A stretch of 64,000 nucleotides of DNA from Candidatus Nitrosotenuis chungbukensis (GTDB taxonomy: Archaea; Thermoproteota; Nitrososphaeria; Nitrososphaerales; Nitrosopumilaceae). A program made the translations under genes and the position numbers. The DNA lies in contig NZ_AVSQ01000017.1 in the NCBI RefSeq assembly GCF_000685395.1, positions 1 through 64,000 on the forward strand. The letters are read 5' to 3'. This document shows positions 42,832 to 51,750 of the stretch, piece by piece; the first letter of the stretch is position 1, and each line of letters starts with the position of its first letter. A model generated the notes under the pieces. It worked only from the letters and a program-made list of their open reading frames with translations, made no database searches and was not told where the DNA came from.

Positions 42832-42956
42832 CTTTGATTCTCAGTTAGGTAGTAGTGGAGTTCGGTATAGCACTCTGTGCAGTATTCCTGATCGTTGGTA
42901 TGCGTGCATTCGTATGTTTTGTTTGTATCTTTACTGCATTTGGCACAGACTGTCAT
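42825..42956 (-). CDS. Small Cys-pair protein in the DedA operon
   Basis: 43 residues: MTVCAKCSKDTNKTYECTHT then NDQEYCTECYTELHYYLTEN. C4-x2-C7 and C26-x2-C29 with further Cys and His suggest a zinc finger. It starts one base after the stop of the membrane gene at 42958 and overlaps DedA by 7 bases, so the three genes form an operon. Confidence 0.72.
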   Translation of the reverse strand: MTVCAKCSKDTNKTYECTHTNDQEYCTECYTELHYYLTENQSC

Positions 42957-42957
42957 A

Positions 42958-43341
42958 TCACTTTCGGATTTTTACTGCTCCAAGTCCGATGATAAATGCG
43001 CCGACTGCAATCAGGGGTACTGCCTCTGCAACTGCATTTCTTCCGGTATTGACAGATTCTGCCGAAGGCGGCATTGAAATTACAACTGCGCCGCCAACTA
43101 TTATCAAAATTCCTGCCACAAAAAGCATGATTGCAAGCGGTTTTGATGACTCTTTTCTTGATATGAAAAATCCTATTATTGGCAATATCATTGCAGGTCC
43201 GCCTAATGCCATGCCCCTGATTTTATGATCAAATGGCAAAAATCCGGTTCCGGTTCCTCCGCCGGCTGCAACGTCTGCCCCATAAATCACAAGTAATGCT
43301 ATTGAAATCCCGGTTATGATCAGGGCCGCTTTTATTGCCAT
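42958..43341 (-). CDS. Four-helix membrane protein
   Basis: 127 residues. Helices near 5-27, 45-62, 68-90 and 103-122. The extracytoplasmic-type loop after helix 1 is Gly-rich (ADVAAGGGTGTGFLPFDHKI). Probably first gene of the operon with the Cys-pair protein and DedA. No family motif recognised. Confidence 0.78.
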   Translation of the reverse strand: MAIKAALIITGISIALLVIYGADVAAGGGTGTGFLPFDHKIRGMALGGPAMILPIIGFFISRKESSKPLAIMLFVAGILIIVGGAVVISMPPSAESVNTGRNAVAEAVPLIAVGAFIIGLGAVKIRK

Positions 43342-43436
43342 GTTTCGCCGTCAGTTTAATTAACTAATAAACCGTGCTAGTCTAGTTATTCTTCAAAAGT
43401 AATATCTTTTTGTCCTGATTCCGATGTTGGCGTTTT

Positions 43437-44477
43437 CTAAAAGTTCTTTGGCAGTCTGATGATAAATGTAGTCGGGTTGTTCTTTGCAGCAATGCTTCCG
43501 CCGTGCTGTTCGATGATTTTCTTGCAAATTGACAGGCCTAGCCCGGTTCCTGTCTGCTTTGTTGTAAACAATGGATCAAATATTTTTGGCATCACGTCCT
43601 GGGGAATTCCCGGGCCAGAGTCCTCAAACGCTATTATCGCGTTTGCGCCATTGTCCATGATTCTCACGTTGATCGTCCCGACGTTCTCAATTGATTGAGC
43701 TGCATTAACTAAAAGATTTGTAAAGACTGCCTCGATTTTTCTCATGTCTACGTTTATCTTCATCTCGCTGTCCTCTATGTTGATTTTGACATTGCTTCCA
43801 AAGTTTCCCTCCAACACTGCCTGCGTGATCAGCTGCGTGATCTTGCATGTTTGCAAGTTGAGCTGAGTAGACCGTCCGTACTCCAAGACATCGTCTACCT
43901 GGTGTGATATTCTTTCTATTGCCCTGTGCAGCTTGCCATAGTAGACAATTTTTTCTTCAATTCGGAGCTTTTGCTTATTTTCCATTATCTCCACTACGTT
44001 TTTGATTGTGGATAATGGGTTTCTAAGGTCGTGCGCCATCCTTGACGCAAGCTCGCCAATTATTGCAAGCTTTTGCGATTTGATCAGCTCCTCAGTCTTT
44101 TCGTTTATCCTCCTTTCAAGCTGGTCTTTTTGAAGCTCTAACTCCTTTTCTTTTAGGACTACTTTTTCTAAATTCTTTTTCAGATCCGATGACAGATTGT
44201 TGTTCTCTATTCTCTGTTTTTCCAATTCCTGGTTTCGTTTTTCCAACTCTTCGTTTCTTACACTCAAATTTTCTGTAAGGCCTTGCAAAAACTCAATTTT
44301 TTCCTTCAGCCCGAGATTCATTTTCAGCACCTCGTTGAATTTTGCGTTGGACTGGTTTGCCAGCTCTTGCAGCTGGTTTCCCCTTTCCTCAACTTCGGTC
44401 TTTGCCTGGTTTAATTCCGTTATTGTCTTTCCCGTAAGGCCCGAGAATTTTTCAAAATAGGATGACTGCTCTGGCAT
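43437..44477 (-). CDS. Cytosolic coiled-coil sensor histidine kinase
   Basis: 346 residues from ATG (a TTG 19 codons earlier is possible). Residues about 20-138 are one long coiled coil; HisKA has H149 in SRMAHDLRNPLSTI, and HATPase has FTNLLVNAAQSIENV, FEDSGPGIP and GTGLGLSICK. The core is nearly the same as in the kinase at 26104 (shared IKNVVEIME-x-K-x-KL-x-IEEKI). No receiver gene is adjacent. Confidence 0.9.
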   Translation of the reverse strand: MPEQSSYFEKFSGLTGKTITELNQAKTEVEERGNQLQELANQSNAKFNEVLKMNLGLKEKIEFLQGLTENLSVRNEELEKRNQELEKQRIENNNLSSDLKKNLEKVVLKEKELELQKDQLERRINEKTEELIKSQKLAIIGELASRMAHDLRNPLSTIKNVVEIMENKQKLRIEEKIVYYGKLHRAIERISHQVDDVLEYGRSTQLNLQTCKITQLITQAVLEGNFGSNVKINIEDSEMKINVDMRKIEAVFTNLLVNAAQSIENVGTINVRIMDNGANAIIAFEDSGPGIPQDVMPKIFDPLFTTKQTGTGLGLSICKKIIEQHGGSIAAKNNPTTFIIRLPKNF

Positions 44478-44569
44478 TGTGATTTTTATGACTTTTTTAT
44501 TTGGTATTATCCTGTGTTTGTAATGATCAAACAAACAAATTTAGAAAATTTACCTCGAGTTTTCAGTAC

Positions 44570-45265
44570 CTAGCGAAAAGCCCCAAAGACGCTCATTATA
44601 AAATCCCCGTACACCAGCTGGATGACAAAGCCTGCGGTTATGAATATCATGTACGGGATGCCAGGAGTTACCCACGTGTCGCTTTTATTGCAAAACGCCG
44701 CGTTTTCTGCATGCTGTAAGGCAAGGTTCAGTTTCTTTTGGTTCCCAACTTTTCGCTCAATTGAAAAGCTGAATTTTGGGTTTGCCGCCCTGTATCCTAC
44801 GAACATTGCGACGATTTTCTTTTTTGTAGACTCGTCAAAGCCTTCGAAAATGTTCTTTTTTGTCGCAAGCAGTATGGTATTTCTTGTAACGTTGATGATC
44901 ATCGGCGCTATTGACATTAAGACTGCATTTGTAAGCGTGGTAAATGGCGTTACCGTATTCCCAGTAAGTGTGATGCTTGGCGCAAGAACTGCAAGGACAA
45001 TCAGGGCAAAGGCGTCTGCCCCGCCAAACAGGCCTATTCGCCATATCAGTAGGACAAACGGTGCAATGATTAACGAAATTCCAATTTTGGGCAGTTCTTG
45101 GCTTAGGTCTGTTCCGAGCAAAACTATGCCTACTCCAAGCGCTCCAAAAACCACCCAGATAATGTCGCTGATTTCCCTTTTTTTAATATCTGACACAGTA
45201 GCAATTCCGAGCATCGCAAGCGATAAGACGATCCTTATTTGATCTAGGTGTGCTAGTTCTGACAT
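44570..45265 (-). CDS. Prepilin/preflagellin peptidase (A24 family)
   Basis: 231-residue polytopic aspartyl protease that trims class III signal peptides of archaeal pilins or archaellins. The two catalytic Asp are in ATVSDIKKREISD (near residue 26) and LFGGADAFALI (near 83). About six membrane helices with an inserted cytosolic loop (STKKKIVAMFVGYRAANPKF). No pilin or archaellum genes are near. Confidence 0.9.
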   Translation of the reverse strand: MSELAHLDQIRIVLSLAMLGIATVSDIKKREISDIIWVVFGALGVGIVLLGTDLSQELPKIGISLIIAPFVLLIWRIGLFGGADAFALIVLAVLAPSITLTGNTVTPFTTLTNAVLMSIAPMIINVTRNTILLATKKNIFEGFDESTKKKIVAMFVGYRAANPKFSFSIERKVGNQKKLNLALQHAENAAFCNKSDTWVTPGIPYMIFITAGFVIQLVYGDFIMSVFGAFR

Positions 45266-45335
45266 TGCCCTTTTACGTTATACCTGATTTGGAGTTTATT
45301 TAATGACAAGCTTGAGTTTTTTGTTTAAACGTAGT

Positions 45336-46163
45336 TTAGTGTGATACCTGTTTTGCAATTTTCTTAACTGGCTCAACTTCCTTTGATCGCTTCCAGAGGT
45401 GCTCACAAAGACTGTACATGTTATTTGTCATCTCGATGGAATTGCTATCCAAAACCGAATCACTGTCGTCATTCATGTCCATGGTCTCACTAAATCCCCC
45501 TGACATCACGACGCGTTTTTGATCCTCGACTATCATTCTGCTCTTTGATGGGAGCTTGCCTATTCTTATTTCGGAGGCGCCAAGTTTTGATATGATTGAA
45601 AGCGTATTTGGGTCCTCACTGTCTGTGATTATTCTGATCTGTCCGCCCTTGTTCTTGCAAATTTTGATCTTTTCTGGTATTGCCGTATGATACATTCGCA
45701 AAAGATCTTTTTCCGTGGTAACCATGTATATTATTCCTGTAGACTCTTGCAGCATTTTTCCAATTCTGGAGTAAATGTTGTGCCTTCCCTGAATTATTGA
45801 AACTGTTGGGGTATCACTCATTGTCTGCTTTCTTGTAATGTCTTTTAGATCCACTGCAAGCTTGCTGGCAAGTTTTTGCATTGTGATAAATTCATTTTCT
45901 TTGTGGCTGATGATGTTTGTCAGCGCCTCCTTTGGCTCAATCGGTTTGCAAATTATCGGATTTGTAAGGGTCGTTGTGATCAATCCAATACTTCTTAATT
46001 TTTCAAGTGATCTGTATGCTTTGCCTCTTTCAATTTCCAATTTTGCTGCAATGTTTCCAACTGAAAGCGGTCCTACCTGTAGTAATCCTATGTATATTTT
46101 AGAATCGGTTTCTTCTAGGTCAAAATGTTTTAGCATTGTGATTAGCTCGTCTTTGTCCTGCAA
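45336..46163 (-). CDS. TrmB family transcriptional regulator
   Basis: 275 residues. The N-terminal TrmB winged helix (about 10-80) has LEETDSKIYIGLLQVGPLSV and RGKAYRSLEKLRSIGLI. A C-terminal phospholipase-D-like sensing domain (about 115-255) has GRHNIYSRIGKMLQ and MIVEDQKRVVMSGGF. TrmB proteins sense sugars or metabolites in archaea. It is divergent from nothing obvious; its targets are unknown. Confidence 0.9.
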   Translation of the reverse strand: MQDKDELITMLKHFDLEETDSKIYIGLLQVGPLSVGNIAAKLEIERGKAYRSLEKLRSIGLITTTLTNPIICKPIEPKEALTNIISHKENEFITMQKLASKLAVDLKDITRKQTMSDTPTVSIIQGRHNIYSRIGKMLQESTGIIYMVTTEKDLLRMYHTAIPEKIKICKNKGGQIRIITDSEDPNTLSIISKLGASEIRIGKLPSKSRMIVEDQKRVVMSGGFSETMDMNDDSDSVLDSNSIEMTNNMYSLCEHLWKRSKEVEPVKKIAKQVSH

Positions 46164-46244
46164 ATTACAAAACTGAATCGCAAATCAAGTATATTAGCTT
46201 GAGGGTGTGAAAAGTTTTATTGTGCTGTGTTAACGACTATGAAT

Positions 46245-47390
46245 CTATGCCGGAATTGGCCTGAACTTGTCTTTTATCAAATTGATTGATTCTAGCAGTC
46301 CGTCTATTCCGATGTTTTTTCTGTCGACTAGATTAAAGTGGCCGAGTTTTCTTTGAGGTTTTGATTCTTCTTTGCCGTACATTTTGAGATAAAGGTTGTC
46401 TTGTTTTACTTCGGGAATTTTGTATTTTCCCTGAAAGTTGTCTGGGCCTAAAATATTGTACATTATTGTTGGGCGAATCAGTGCGGTGTCTCCAAGATCA
46501 AGTCCAAGTATCGCGCGCAGATGTTGCTCAAATTGCGACGTCTTGCTTGACTGCAGAGTGTGATGCCCTGAATTGTGAACTCGTGGTGCAATCTCGTTTA
46601 TCAAAATTTGGTCTTGCCTTGTCACAAACATCTCTATTCCAAACACTCCTGCACCGTGGAGCACACGCATTGTTTCTTTTGCAATTTTTTCTGCTTCAGA
46701 TGTGACGTTTTTTGTTACCCTTGCAGGAGCAACTGTCATTTTCAAAATATTGTTTTCGTGAATGTTTTCGACAACTGGATATGTTGCGATTTGCCCCTTG
46801 GTGTTTCTTGCAGCGATTACCGATACTTCCATTTTAAAGTCAACGAATCTTTCAAGCATGAGTGGTTTTCCAGAAAAATAGTTTAGCGCCTGCTCCAAGT
46901 CGGCTTCGGATTTTATTTTAAAATTTCCGCGACCGTCGTACGCGTCTCTTCTTGCCTTGAGTAATGCCGGATATCCAAAGTTCGATATTTTTTTCCTAAG
47001 ATCATCAAGCGATGTTATCTCGACAAAGTCTGTAACTGGTATTTTGTTGTCTTTTAGAAATGTTTTCTGTAAAAACTTGTCTTGGATTATTCTGAGAGTT
47101 TCAGGGGATGGGTTGATCGTCGTTTTGGATTCTGCGATTTTTAGGACCGAGCTGTCTCCTGATTCTATTTCGTATGTTATGATGTCTGCCTTTGAGGCAA
47201 GCTCCAAGATTGCGTCTTTGTCCTTAAAGTCACCCACAATCTGCTTTGCACCGGCCTGTGCTGCAGAGCAGTTTGGTGTCGGATCTAGCACTATTACGTC
47301 AGATATGTGCTCTGGCATTTTCTTTGCAGCCTCAGTAAGCATCATTCCAAGCTGGCCGCCTCCAATTATGCCTAAAATTTGCCTCAACAT
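46245..47390 (-). CDS. purK: 5-(carboxyamino)imidazole ribonucleotide synthase
   Basis: 381-residue ATP-grasp enzyme carboxylating AIR. LGIIGGGQLGMMLTEAAKKM at the start, DAYDGRGNFKIKS in the ATP-grasp part, and INEIAPRVHNSGHHTLQSS in the metal/ATP site are intact. It is divergent from purE, which uses the product; the 97-bp gap holds both promoters. Confidence 0.96.
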   Translation of the reverse strand: MLRQILGIIGGGQLGMMLTEAAKKMPEHISDVIVLDPTPNCSAAQAGAKQIVGDFKDKDAILELASKADIITYEIESGDSSVLKIAESKTTINPSPETLRIIQDKFLQKTFLKDNKIPVTDFVEITSLDDLRKKISNFGYPALLKARRDAYDGRGNFKIKSEADLEQALNYFSGKPLMLERFVDFKMEVSVIAARNTKGQIATYPVVENIHENNILKMTVAPARVTKNVTSEAEKIAKETMRVLHGAGVFGIEMFVTRQDQILINEIAPRVHNSGHHTLQSSKTSQFEQHLRAILGLDLGDTALIRPTIMYNILGPDNFQGKYKIPEVKQDNLYLKMYGKEESKPQRKLGHFNLVDRKNIGIDGLLESINLIKDKFRPIPA

Positions 47391-47487
47391 TACATCAAAC
47401 GAGTCTTGGATTAAAAATAGTTATTTTAATTTGAAGCAAACTGATTTCTCAGATATTGTTAAAAACATCACTCTCTTTTGAGATATC

Positions 47488-48060
47488 ATGATTCCAAAAA
47501 AGCCACTAGTCGGAATAATCATGGGATCAAGCTCTGACAGCAAGGTAATGCACAGTGCAGCAAAAATACTAGATGACTTTGGGATTGCACATGAAGACCA
47601 AATCATATCTGCTCATAGAACCCCGACAAGGCTAGAAGAGTATGCAAAGCATGCGGAGAAAAGCGGATTTAAAATAATAATTGCAGGCGCCGGAGGATCT
47701 GCGCACCTGCCCGGAATGGTTGCGTCTCACACAATAATCCCCGTAGTCGCAGTTCCGATAATGGTGTATAATGACAAGTCGGAGAAAAAACAAGAGCGAT
47801 TCAAGTTTTCGGCATTTGGCGGAATGGATTCTCTCCTGTCGATAGTTGAAATGCCAAATGGATCCCCCGTTGCAACAGTTGGCATAAACAAGGCTACAAA
47901 TGCCGGACTGTACGCAGTAAAAATTCTCGCAAACGAATTTACGGAATTGCAAAAGAAACTAAAGACATTCAAACAAAAGCAGCATCAGTCAGTGCTTGAT
48001 GAATCAGACGAGATGAAAAAAACAGGCCTTGTCAAATTTGTACAAAAGAAATTCAAGTGA
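47488..48060 (+). CDS. purE: N5-carboxyaminoimidazole ribonucleotide mutase
   Basis: 190 residues. IIMGSSSDSKVMHSAAKIL, ISAHRTPTRLEEYA and GAGGSAHLPGMVAS mark class I PurE. It forms CAIR, the substrate of PurC. A C-terminal Lys/Gln-rich extension of about 25 residues follows the usual end. It converges on ilvA with 2 bases between stops. Confidence 0.96.
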   Translation: MIPKKPLVGIIMGSSSDSKVMHSAAKILDDFGIAHEDQIISAHRTPTRLEEYAKHAEKSGFKIIIAGAGGSAHLPGMVASHTIIPVVAVPIMVYNDKSEKKQERFKFSAFGGMDSLLSIVEMPNGSPVATVGINKATNAGLYAVKILANEFTELQKKLKTFKQKQHQSVLDESDEMKKTGLVKFVQKKFK

Positions 48061-48062
48061 AT

Positions 48063-49322
48063 CTAAGTCAGTATCTTGAATTGTATGTTCTTTGATTTTA
48101 GGTGCGAGACTAGCTTTTGTGCATGTTCCTTTCCTTCCATTTCAAGACTGAGTGTTACGCCTGCGGTTCCAGCATCAATGTTTGAGCTCAGCCTGTCATG
48201 AACTACCTCTACAATGTTTACGCTCAGCGAGGCTATCTCATCTACTACTTCTTTTAGCGCACCCGGCTTGTCTTTTAGCAAAATGAAAATTTTGACCAGT
48301 CTGCTCATTGCGGTAAGGCCCTTTGCTACTATCTGACCCAAAAGATACATGTCTACATTCCCTCCGCCTAAGATTGGAACTACTTTTTTGCCTGGTGCTG
48401 GTTTTGAATTGAGCAGATATGCAAGTGTGACTGCGCCTGCCGGTTCTACCACCATCTTTGCGCGCTCCATTAGCAAAAACATTGTCTTGACTATCTGAGT
48501 GTCATCAACAAGAACGATGTCGTCAATTAACTCATTAATTATTTTAAATGTCAGTTTTCCTGGCATCTTTACGGATATTCCGTCTGCAATTGTTCTCTCG
48601 CCTTTTACTGTCTGCAGCCTTCCGACCTTTATGGAATTTTTCATTGCAGGAAATGCTTTTGACTCAACCCCGATTACTTTGACCTTTGGGTTTTTTGCCT
48701 TGACTGCAAGCAAAACTCCCGCAGCTAATCCGCCACCACCGATTGGGACGTAGATTTCATCTACGTCTGGGAGGTCTTCTAAAATTTCTAGTCCGATTGC
48801 ACCGTTTGCCTCAATTATTTTTGGATCATCAAATGCATGGATTATTTTTGCACCAGTTTTCTTTGAAATCTCTTGTGCTTTTGCCCACGATTCGTCATAG
48901 TTTATTCCCTCGAGTATGACCTTTGCACCGTATCCTCGAGTTGCGGCAACCTTTGCTGGTGATGCAGTAACTGGCATTACTATGGTACATGGTATTTTTT
49001 CAAGCTTTGATGCAAACGCCACGCCCTGCGCGTGGTTTCCCGCTGACGCTGCAATCACTCCGTTTTTCTTTTCCTCTTTTGTAAGGGCTTTTATTTTTGC
49101 ATATGCTCCTCTGAGCTTAAACGAACCCGTCCTTTGCTGAAACTCTGCCTTGAGATACACCTTTGAGCCTGACATTTTGCTAAACGTATCCGTGTACAAC
49201 AAGGGAGTTTTTCGAATCATGTTTCCGTATGACTGCCTAATATTGACAATCTCGTCATAAGTTGGATTCATTAGATTTGATCGCAGTCCCTCAACTATAT
49301 TTAATTTCTCGTGTGGTGTCAT
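48063..49322 (-). CDS. ilvA: Threonine ammonia-lyase (threonine deaminase)
   Basis: 419 residues. The PLP Lys is in QRTGSFKLRGAYAKI, the phosphate loop VPIGGGGLAAG, and the C-terminal ACT-like domain is about 340-419 (LKDKPGALKEVVDEIASLSV). It makes 2-oxobutanoate for isoleucine synthesis; an ACT domain suggests feedback control. The first ATG is used; a later one at MNPTYDEIV is possible. A candidate structured RNA lies upstream on the opposite strand. Confidence 0.94.
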   Translation of the reverse strand: MTPHEKLNIVEGLRSNLMNPTYDEIVNIRQSYGNMIRKTPLLYTDTFSKMSGSKVYLKAEFQQRTGSFKLRGAYAKIKALTKEEKKNGVIAASAGNHAQGVAFASKLEKIPCTIVMPVTASPAKVAATRGYGAKVILEGINYDESWAKAQEISKKTGAKIIHAFDDPKIIEANGAIGLEILEDLPDVDEIYVPIGGGGLAAGVLLAVKAKNPKVKVIGVESKAFPAMKNSIKVGRLQTVKGERTIADGISVKMPGKLTFKIINELIDDIVLVDDTQIVKTMFLLMERAKMVVEPAGAVTLAYLLNSKPAPGKKVVPILGGGNVDMYLLGQIVAKGLTAMSRLVKIFILLKDKPGALKEVVDEIASLSVNIVEVVHDRLSSNIDAGTAGVTLSLEMEGKEHAQKLVSHLKSKNIQFKILT

Positions 49323-49407
49323 ATGATGTTAGAAAATTTACTATGTTCTATCTGAGCCTAATATTTCCGGATATCCTTAAATAGAATAACTGTGATCGTA
49401 CATATTC

Positions 49408-49466
49408 TGTCAAAGGGTCAGTTCTCCCCTAAGAACTAAGTCAAATTAGTTCCTGATCCTTTGACA
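49408..49466 (+). ncRNA. Candidate small structured RNA with TATA promoter
   Basis: Arms 49408-49421 and 49453-49466 pair over 14 bp with one G-U pair (TGTCAAAGGGTCAG with CTGATCCTTTGACA). A second hairpin, GAACTAA-GTCAAA-TTAGTTC (49433-49452), stacks directly on the 3' arm. A TATA-like CTTAAATAG at 49376-49384 lies about 25 bases before the first paired base, the archaeal spacing for transcription start. It overlaps no gene. It could instead be a regulatory element of ilvA (opposite strand) or the terminator of the 49509 gene. Confidence 0.5.
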
Positions 49467-49508
49467 TTATTATTACAAACATTACATCGTGACAAATATA
49501 AAAATTTC

Positions 49509-50348
49509 CTATTTTGATAAGGCGTTAATTATTTCGTCTAGGGATTTTGTGACATGTTCTTTTGTCTCTGCAGACATTCGTCTTGGATCGAAAATTGATT
49601 CCTTTGATTTCTTTTTGATGTAGTCAAGATCAAATGTGCAGAGGCACCCTTCCTCACCGCCAATCAGCTTGCTCTCATCAAGCAATACCGACGTTGTCTG
49701 GTATGTCTCTACAAGCAAATTGTCTAGTTCTTTGAATAGTTCTTTCTTTCTTTCCGCCTTTGCCTTAAAGTCAAAGTCCGTCTTTCCGCTCACATCTTCG
49801 ACTATCTTTTCTCTCATCTGGTCGTTTTCAAAGAGCACCTCAAACAGCTTTTGCTCATCAACGTCCTTAAACCCAAGGGACTCTAGTTTTTCCTTTATCA
49901 TGCTGTCTGTCATTTCTGCAAGCTCCTTCTCCTTGTCCATCGTGCTGTCTAAAAGATCTGCTAGTTCTTTTTGGATTTTTTGTACCTCGATGCTTACCTT
50001 GTAGTACAACAACGCGTGATATTGTAGTGACATGTGCCAAAGCAAGACATAGTTGCCGGCCGGCTTTTCAAGCTTGACAAATATTCTTCTCAAGTCCTCG
50101 TCACTTGTCATGGCAATTCCGCTTGTTTTCCAGTCTGGCAGACTGTTCATTATTTTACTGTAAAATGTCTTTATACCCTCCGGATCAAAAGTGGTTTGCT
50201 CAGTTACCGTCGTGTCTCCAAGCATGACCTTGACGCTTGTAGGTTTGGTAATCCGTTCTATGTTTTTTTGAAATATTTCGCTTATTTTTTGAGATTTTTC
50301 GCCCAAATCTTTCATAAATTCGTCCGTAGTATTGCTTCCTAGACGCAC
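49509..50348 (-). CDS. Helical protein of unknown function
   Basis: 279 residues, soluble, mostly helical. Several coiled-coil-like stretches (KIQKELADLLDSTMDKEKEL; ERKKELFKELDNLLVETYQT). A CLC Cys pair near residue 238. The N-terminal third has beta-type VMLGDTTVTEQTTFD. No family recognised. Confidence 0.72.
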   Translation of the reverse strand: MRLGSNTTDEFMKDLGEKSQKISEIFQKNIERITKPTSVKVMLGDTTVTEQTTFDPEGIKTFYSKIMNSLPDWKTSGIAMTSDEDLRRIFVKLEKPAGNYVLLWHMSLQYHALLYYKVSIEVQKIQKELADLLDSTMDKEKELAEMTDSMIKEKLESLGFKDVDEQKLFEVLFENDQMREKIVEDVSGKTDFDFKAKAERKKELFKELDNLLVETYQTTSVLLDESKLIGGEEGCLCTFDLDYIKKKSKESIFDPRRMSAETKEHVTKSLDEIINALSK

Positions 50349-50504
50349 AAGTGAGCCTGTCCTTTGAGACTAAAAATCCTATGTCTGCATCTGCCTTTTG
50401 GACAGACGGCGTATTTCATGACTCGAAGTGAATCCTGTTGAGCTGCCGTTTTCTATTTTATCTACCAATCTCTTATATACAAAATACGCCTAATTACCCT
50501 AGGA

Positions 50505-50627
50505 ATGTCCGTTCACAGGATACTTTGCTCCATATGTAGCGTAGAAGTGGTCCAGTATTACGATGACGGCTATAAGGGAAAAAGGGCAAAATGCCCCGTC
50601 TGTGAGATTAGCTTTCCATTAGAATAG
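50505..50627 (+). CDS. Small zinc-ribbon protein
   Basis: 40 residues: MSVHRILCSICSVEVVQYYD then DGYKGKRAKCPVCEISFPLE. C8-x2-C11 and C30-x2-C33 form a zinc ribbon. TATA-like CTTATATAC (50472-50480) about 28 bases before the ATG suggests a nearly leaderless message. The class III cyclase follows after 14 bases, so they may be co-transcribed. Confidence 0.75.
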   Translation: MSVHRILCSICSVEVVQYYDDGYKGKRAKCPVCEISFPLE

Positions 50628-50641
50628 GTGATTATTGCAAT

Positions 50642-51466
50642 ATGAGCGGTACTGAAAGTAACAAGATAAAAAGCGACCCGGCTGAAAATCCATCAATCTC
50701 AAACAAAACAAAACCTGATTATGGCATAATCGACATGATGCTAAGTCACGGTGAATTAAGGGTCATTGACTCAGAAACACTGATCAAGGAAACTCAGAAT
50801 CGGGTATGGCATGCGCTAAAGAGCGGATATGAGTATTCTCCAGTAGAAGATCAGTCTGATGCGTTTTTACGAAAACACGTCTCGTCTAGAATGAAGATGG
50901 TTGTAATGTATGTGGATTTGGTCGGCTCTACAAACATTGCACTTGAGCTTCCAGAAGACAAAGTTGCAATCATAATCACCTGCTTTGCACAGGAAATGGC
51001 ATCTACCATACGACACCACAACGGGTACGTGCTCAAGTTTGTAGGTGATGCGGTGATTGGATACTTTGTTGCAGAGGAAAACCAGCTCCAGCCTGCAGAC
51101 GACGCTGTACTGTGCGCAAAATCAATGGTGTCCGTAATCCAAAAAGGAATCAACCCAATTCTGAACCAGTATGATTATCCTGACTTGGCAATCAAAATAG
51201 GAATCGATTATGGCGAAAACATGATAGTCAGGTATGGTGCAGACGCAAAAAAATCACACGTTGACATCTTGGGACCGTCAATGAACATTGCGGCGAAAAT
51301 CCAAAACATGGCAAAACCAAACCAAATCCTTGTAGGCGATGACGTCTATGCGAGGATTCATCCTTCGATTCAACCTTCATTTGAAAAAGTTGTCTGGAAG
51401 AACAACGAGTGGAAATATCGTAGGTCTACTGGCGAGCTGTATCCCGTCTTTGCGTATGTCGATTAA
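50642..51466 (+). CDS. Class III nucleotidyl cyclase
   Basis: 274 residues. The cyclase domain spans about 83-245. Metal Asp are D92 (MYVDLVGST) and D136 (LKFVGDAV); adenine-selecting K132 and D208 (SHVDILG) suggest ATP as substrate; N215 is kept. The usual transition-state Arg of the NxAAR motif is K219 (MNIAAKIQ), an odd change. No membrane segment; the N-terminal 80 residues may regulate. Neighbours are two tiny zinc proteins. Confidence 0.9.
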   Translation: MSGTESNKIKSDPAENPSISNKTKPDYGIIDMMLSHGELRVIDSETLIKETQNRVWHALKSGYEYSPVEDQSDAFLRKHVSSRMKMVVMYVDLVGSTNIALELPEDKVAIIITCFAQEMASTIRHHNGYVLKFVGDAVIGYFVAEENQLQPADDAVLCAKSMVSVIQKGINPILNQYDYPDLAIKIGIDYGENMIVRYGADAKKSHVDILGPSMNIAAKIQNMAKPNQILVGDDVYARIHPSIQPSFEKVVWKNNEWKYRRSTGELYPVFAYVD

Positions 51467-51609
51467 ACTGTGAATCTTTCTGGACACTCGACGTGCTCGT
51501 AATGGTGATCAGTGAATCTTTCGCTCACCACGTAAATTACAATTTTGTGCAATTCACTATCTACGATGTTTTTTTTGCACTTTATGCAGTTCTTCAAATC
51601 CACTTTCAT
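51463..51609 (-). CDS. Small Cys-pair protein
   Basis: 48 residues: MKVDLKNCIKCKKNIVDSEL then HKIVIYVVSERFTDHHYEHV and ECPERFTV. One CxxC (C8, C11) with a late Cys and several His could bind zinc. It is convergent with the cyclase, overlapping stops by 4 bases. Its promoter carries an inverted repeat around the TATA box (51629-51655). Confidence 0.62.
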   Translation of the reverse strand: MKVDLKNCIKCKKNIVDSELHKIVIYVVSERFTDHHYEHVECPERFTV

Positions 51610-51628
51610 TACAAGCTGGGTGCGATCT

Positions 51629-51655
51629 CTGATCGCTATAAGGATCTGCGATCAG
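51629..51655 (-). promoter_or_regulatory. Promoter with TATA box inside an inverted repeat
   Basis: CTGATCGC (51629-51636) and GCGATCAG (51648-51655) are perfect reverse complements. Between them, on the minus strand, lies CTTATAG, a TATA-like element about 26 bases before a leaderless start of the 51463-51609 gene. The arrangement suggests a repressor site over the TATA box. Confidence 0.55.
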
Positions 51656-51750
51656 CTCAATTTGATTAAAACTGCCCCCGAATTTACAACTGAGTATATC
51701 TAACGCCTAATGCCAAAGCAAAAATACCTCGTTAAATTAGCAATAGCGTC

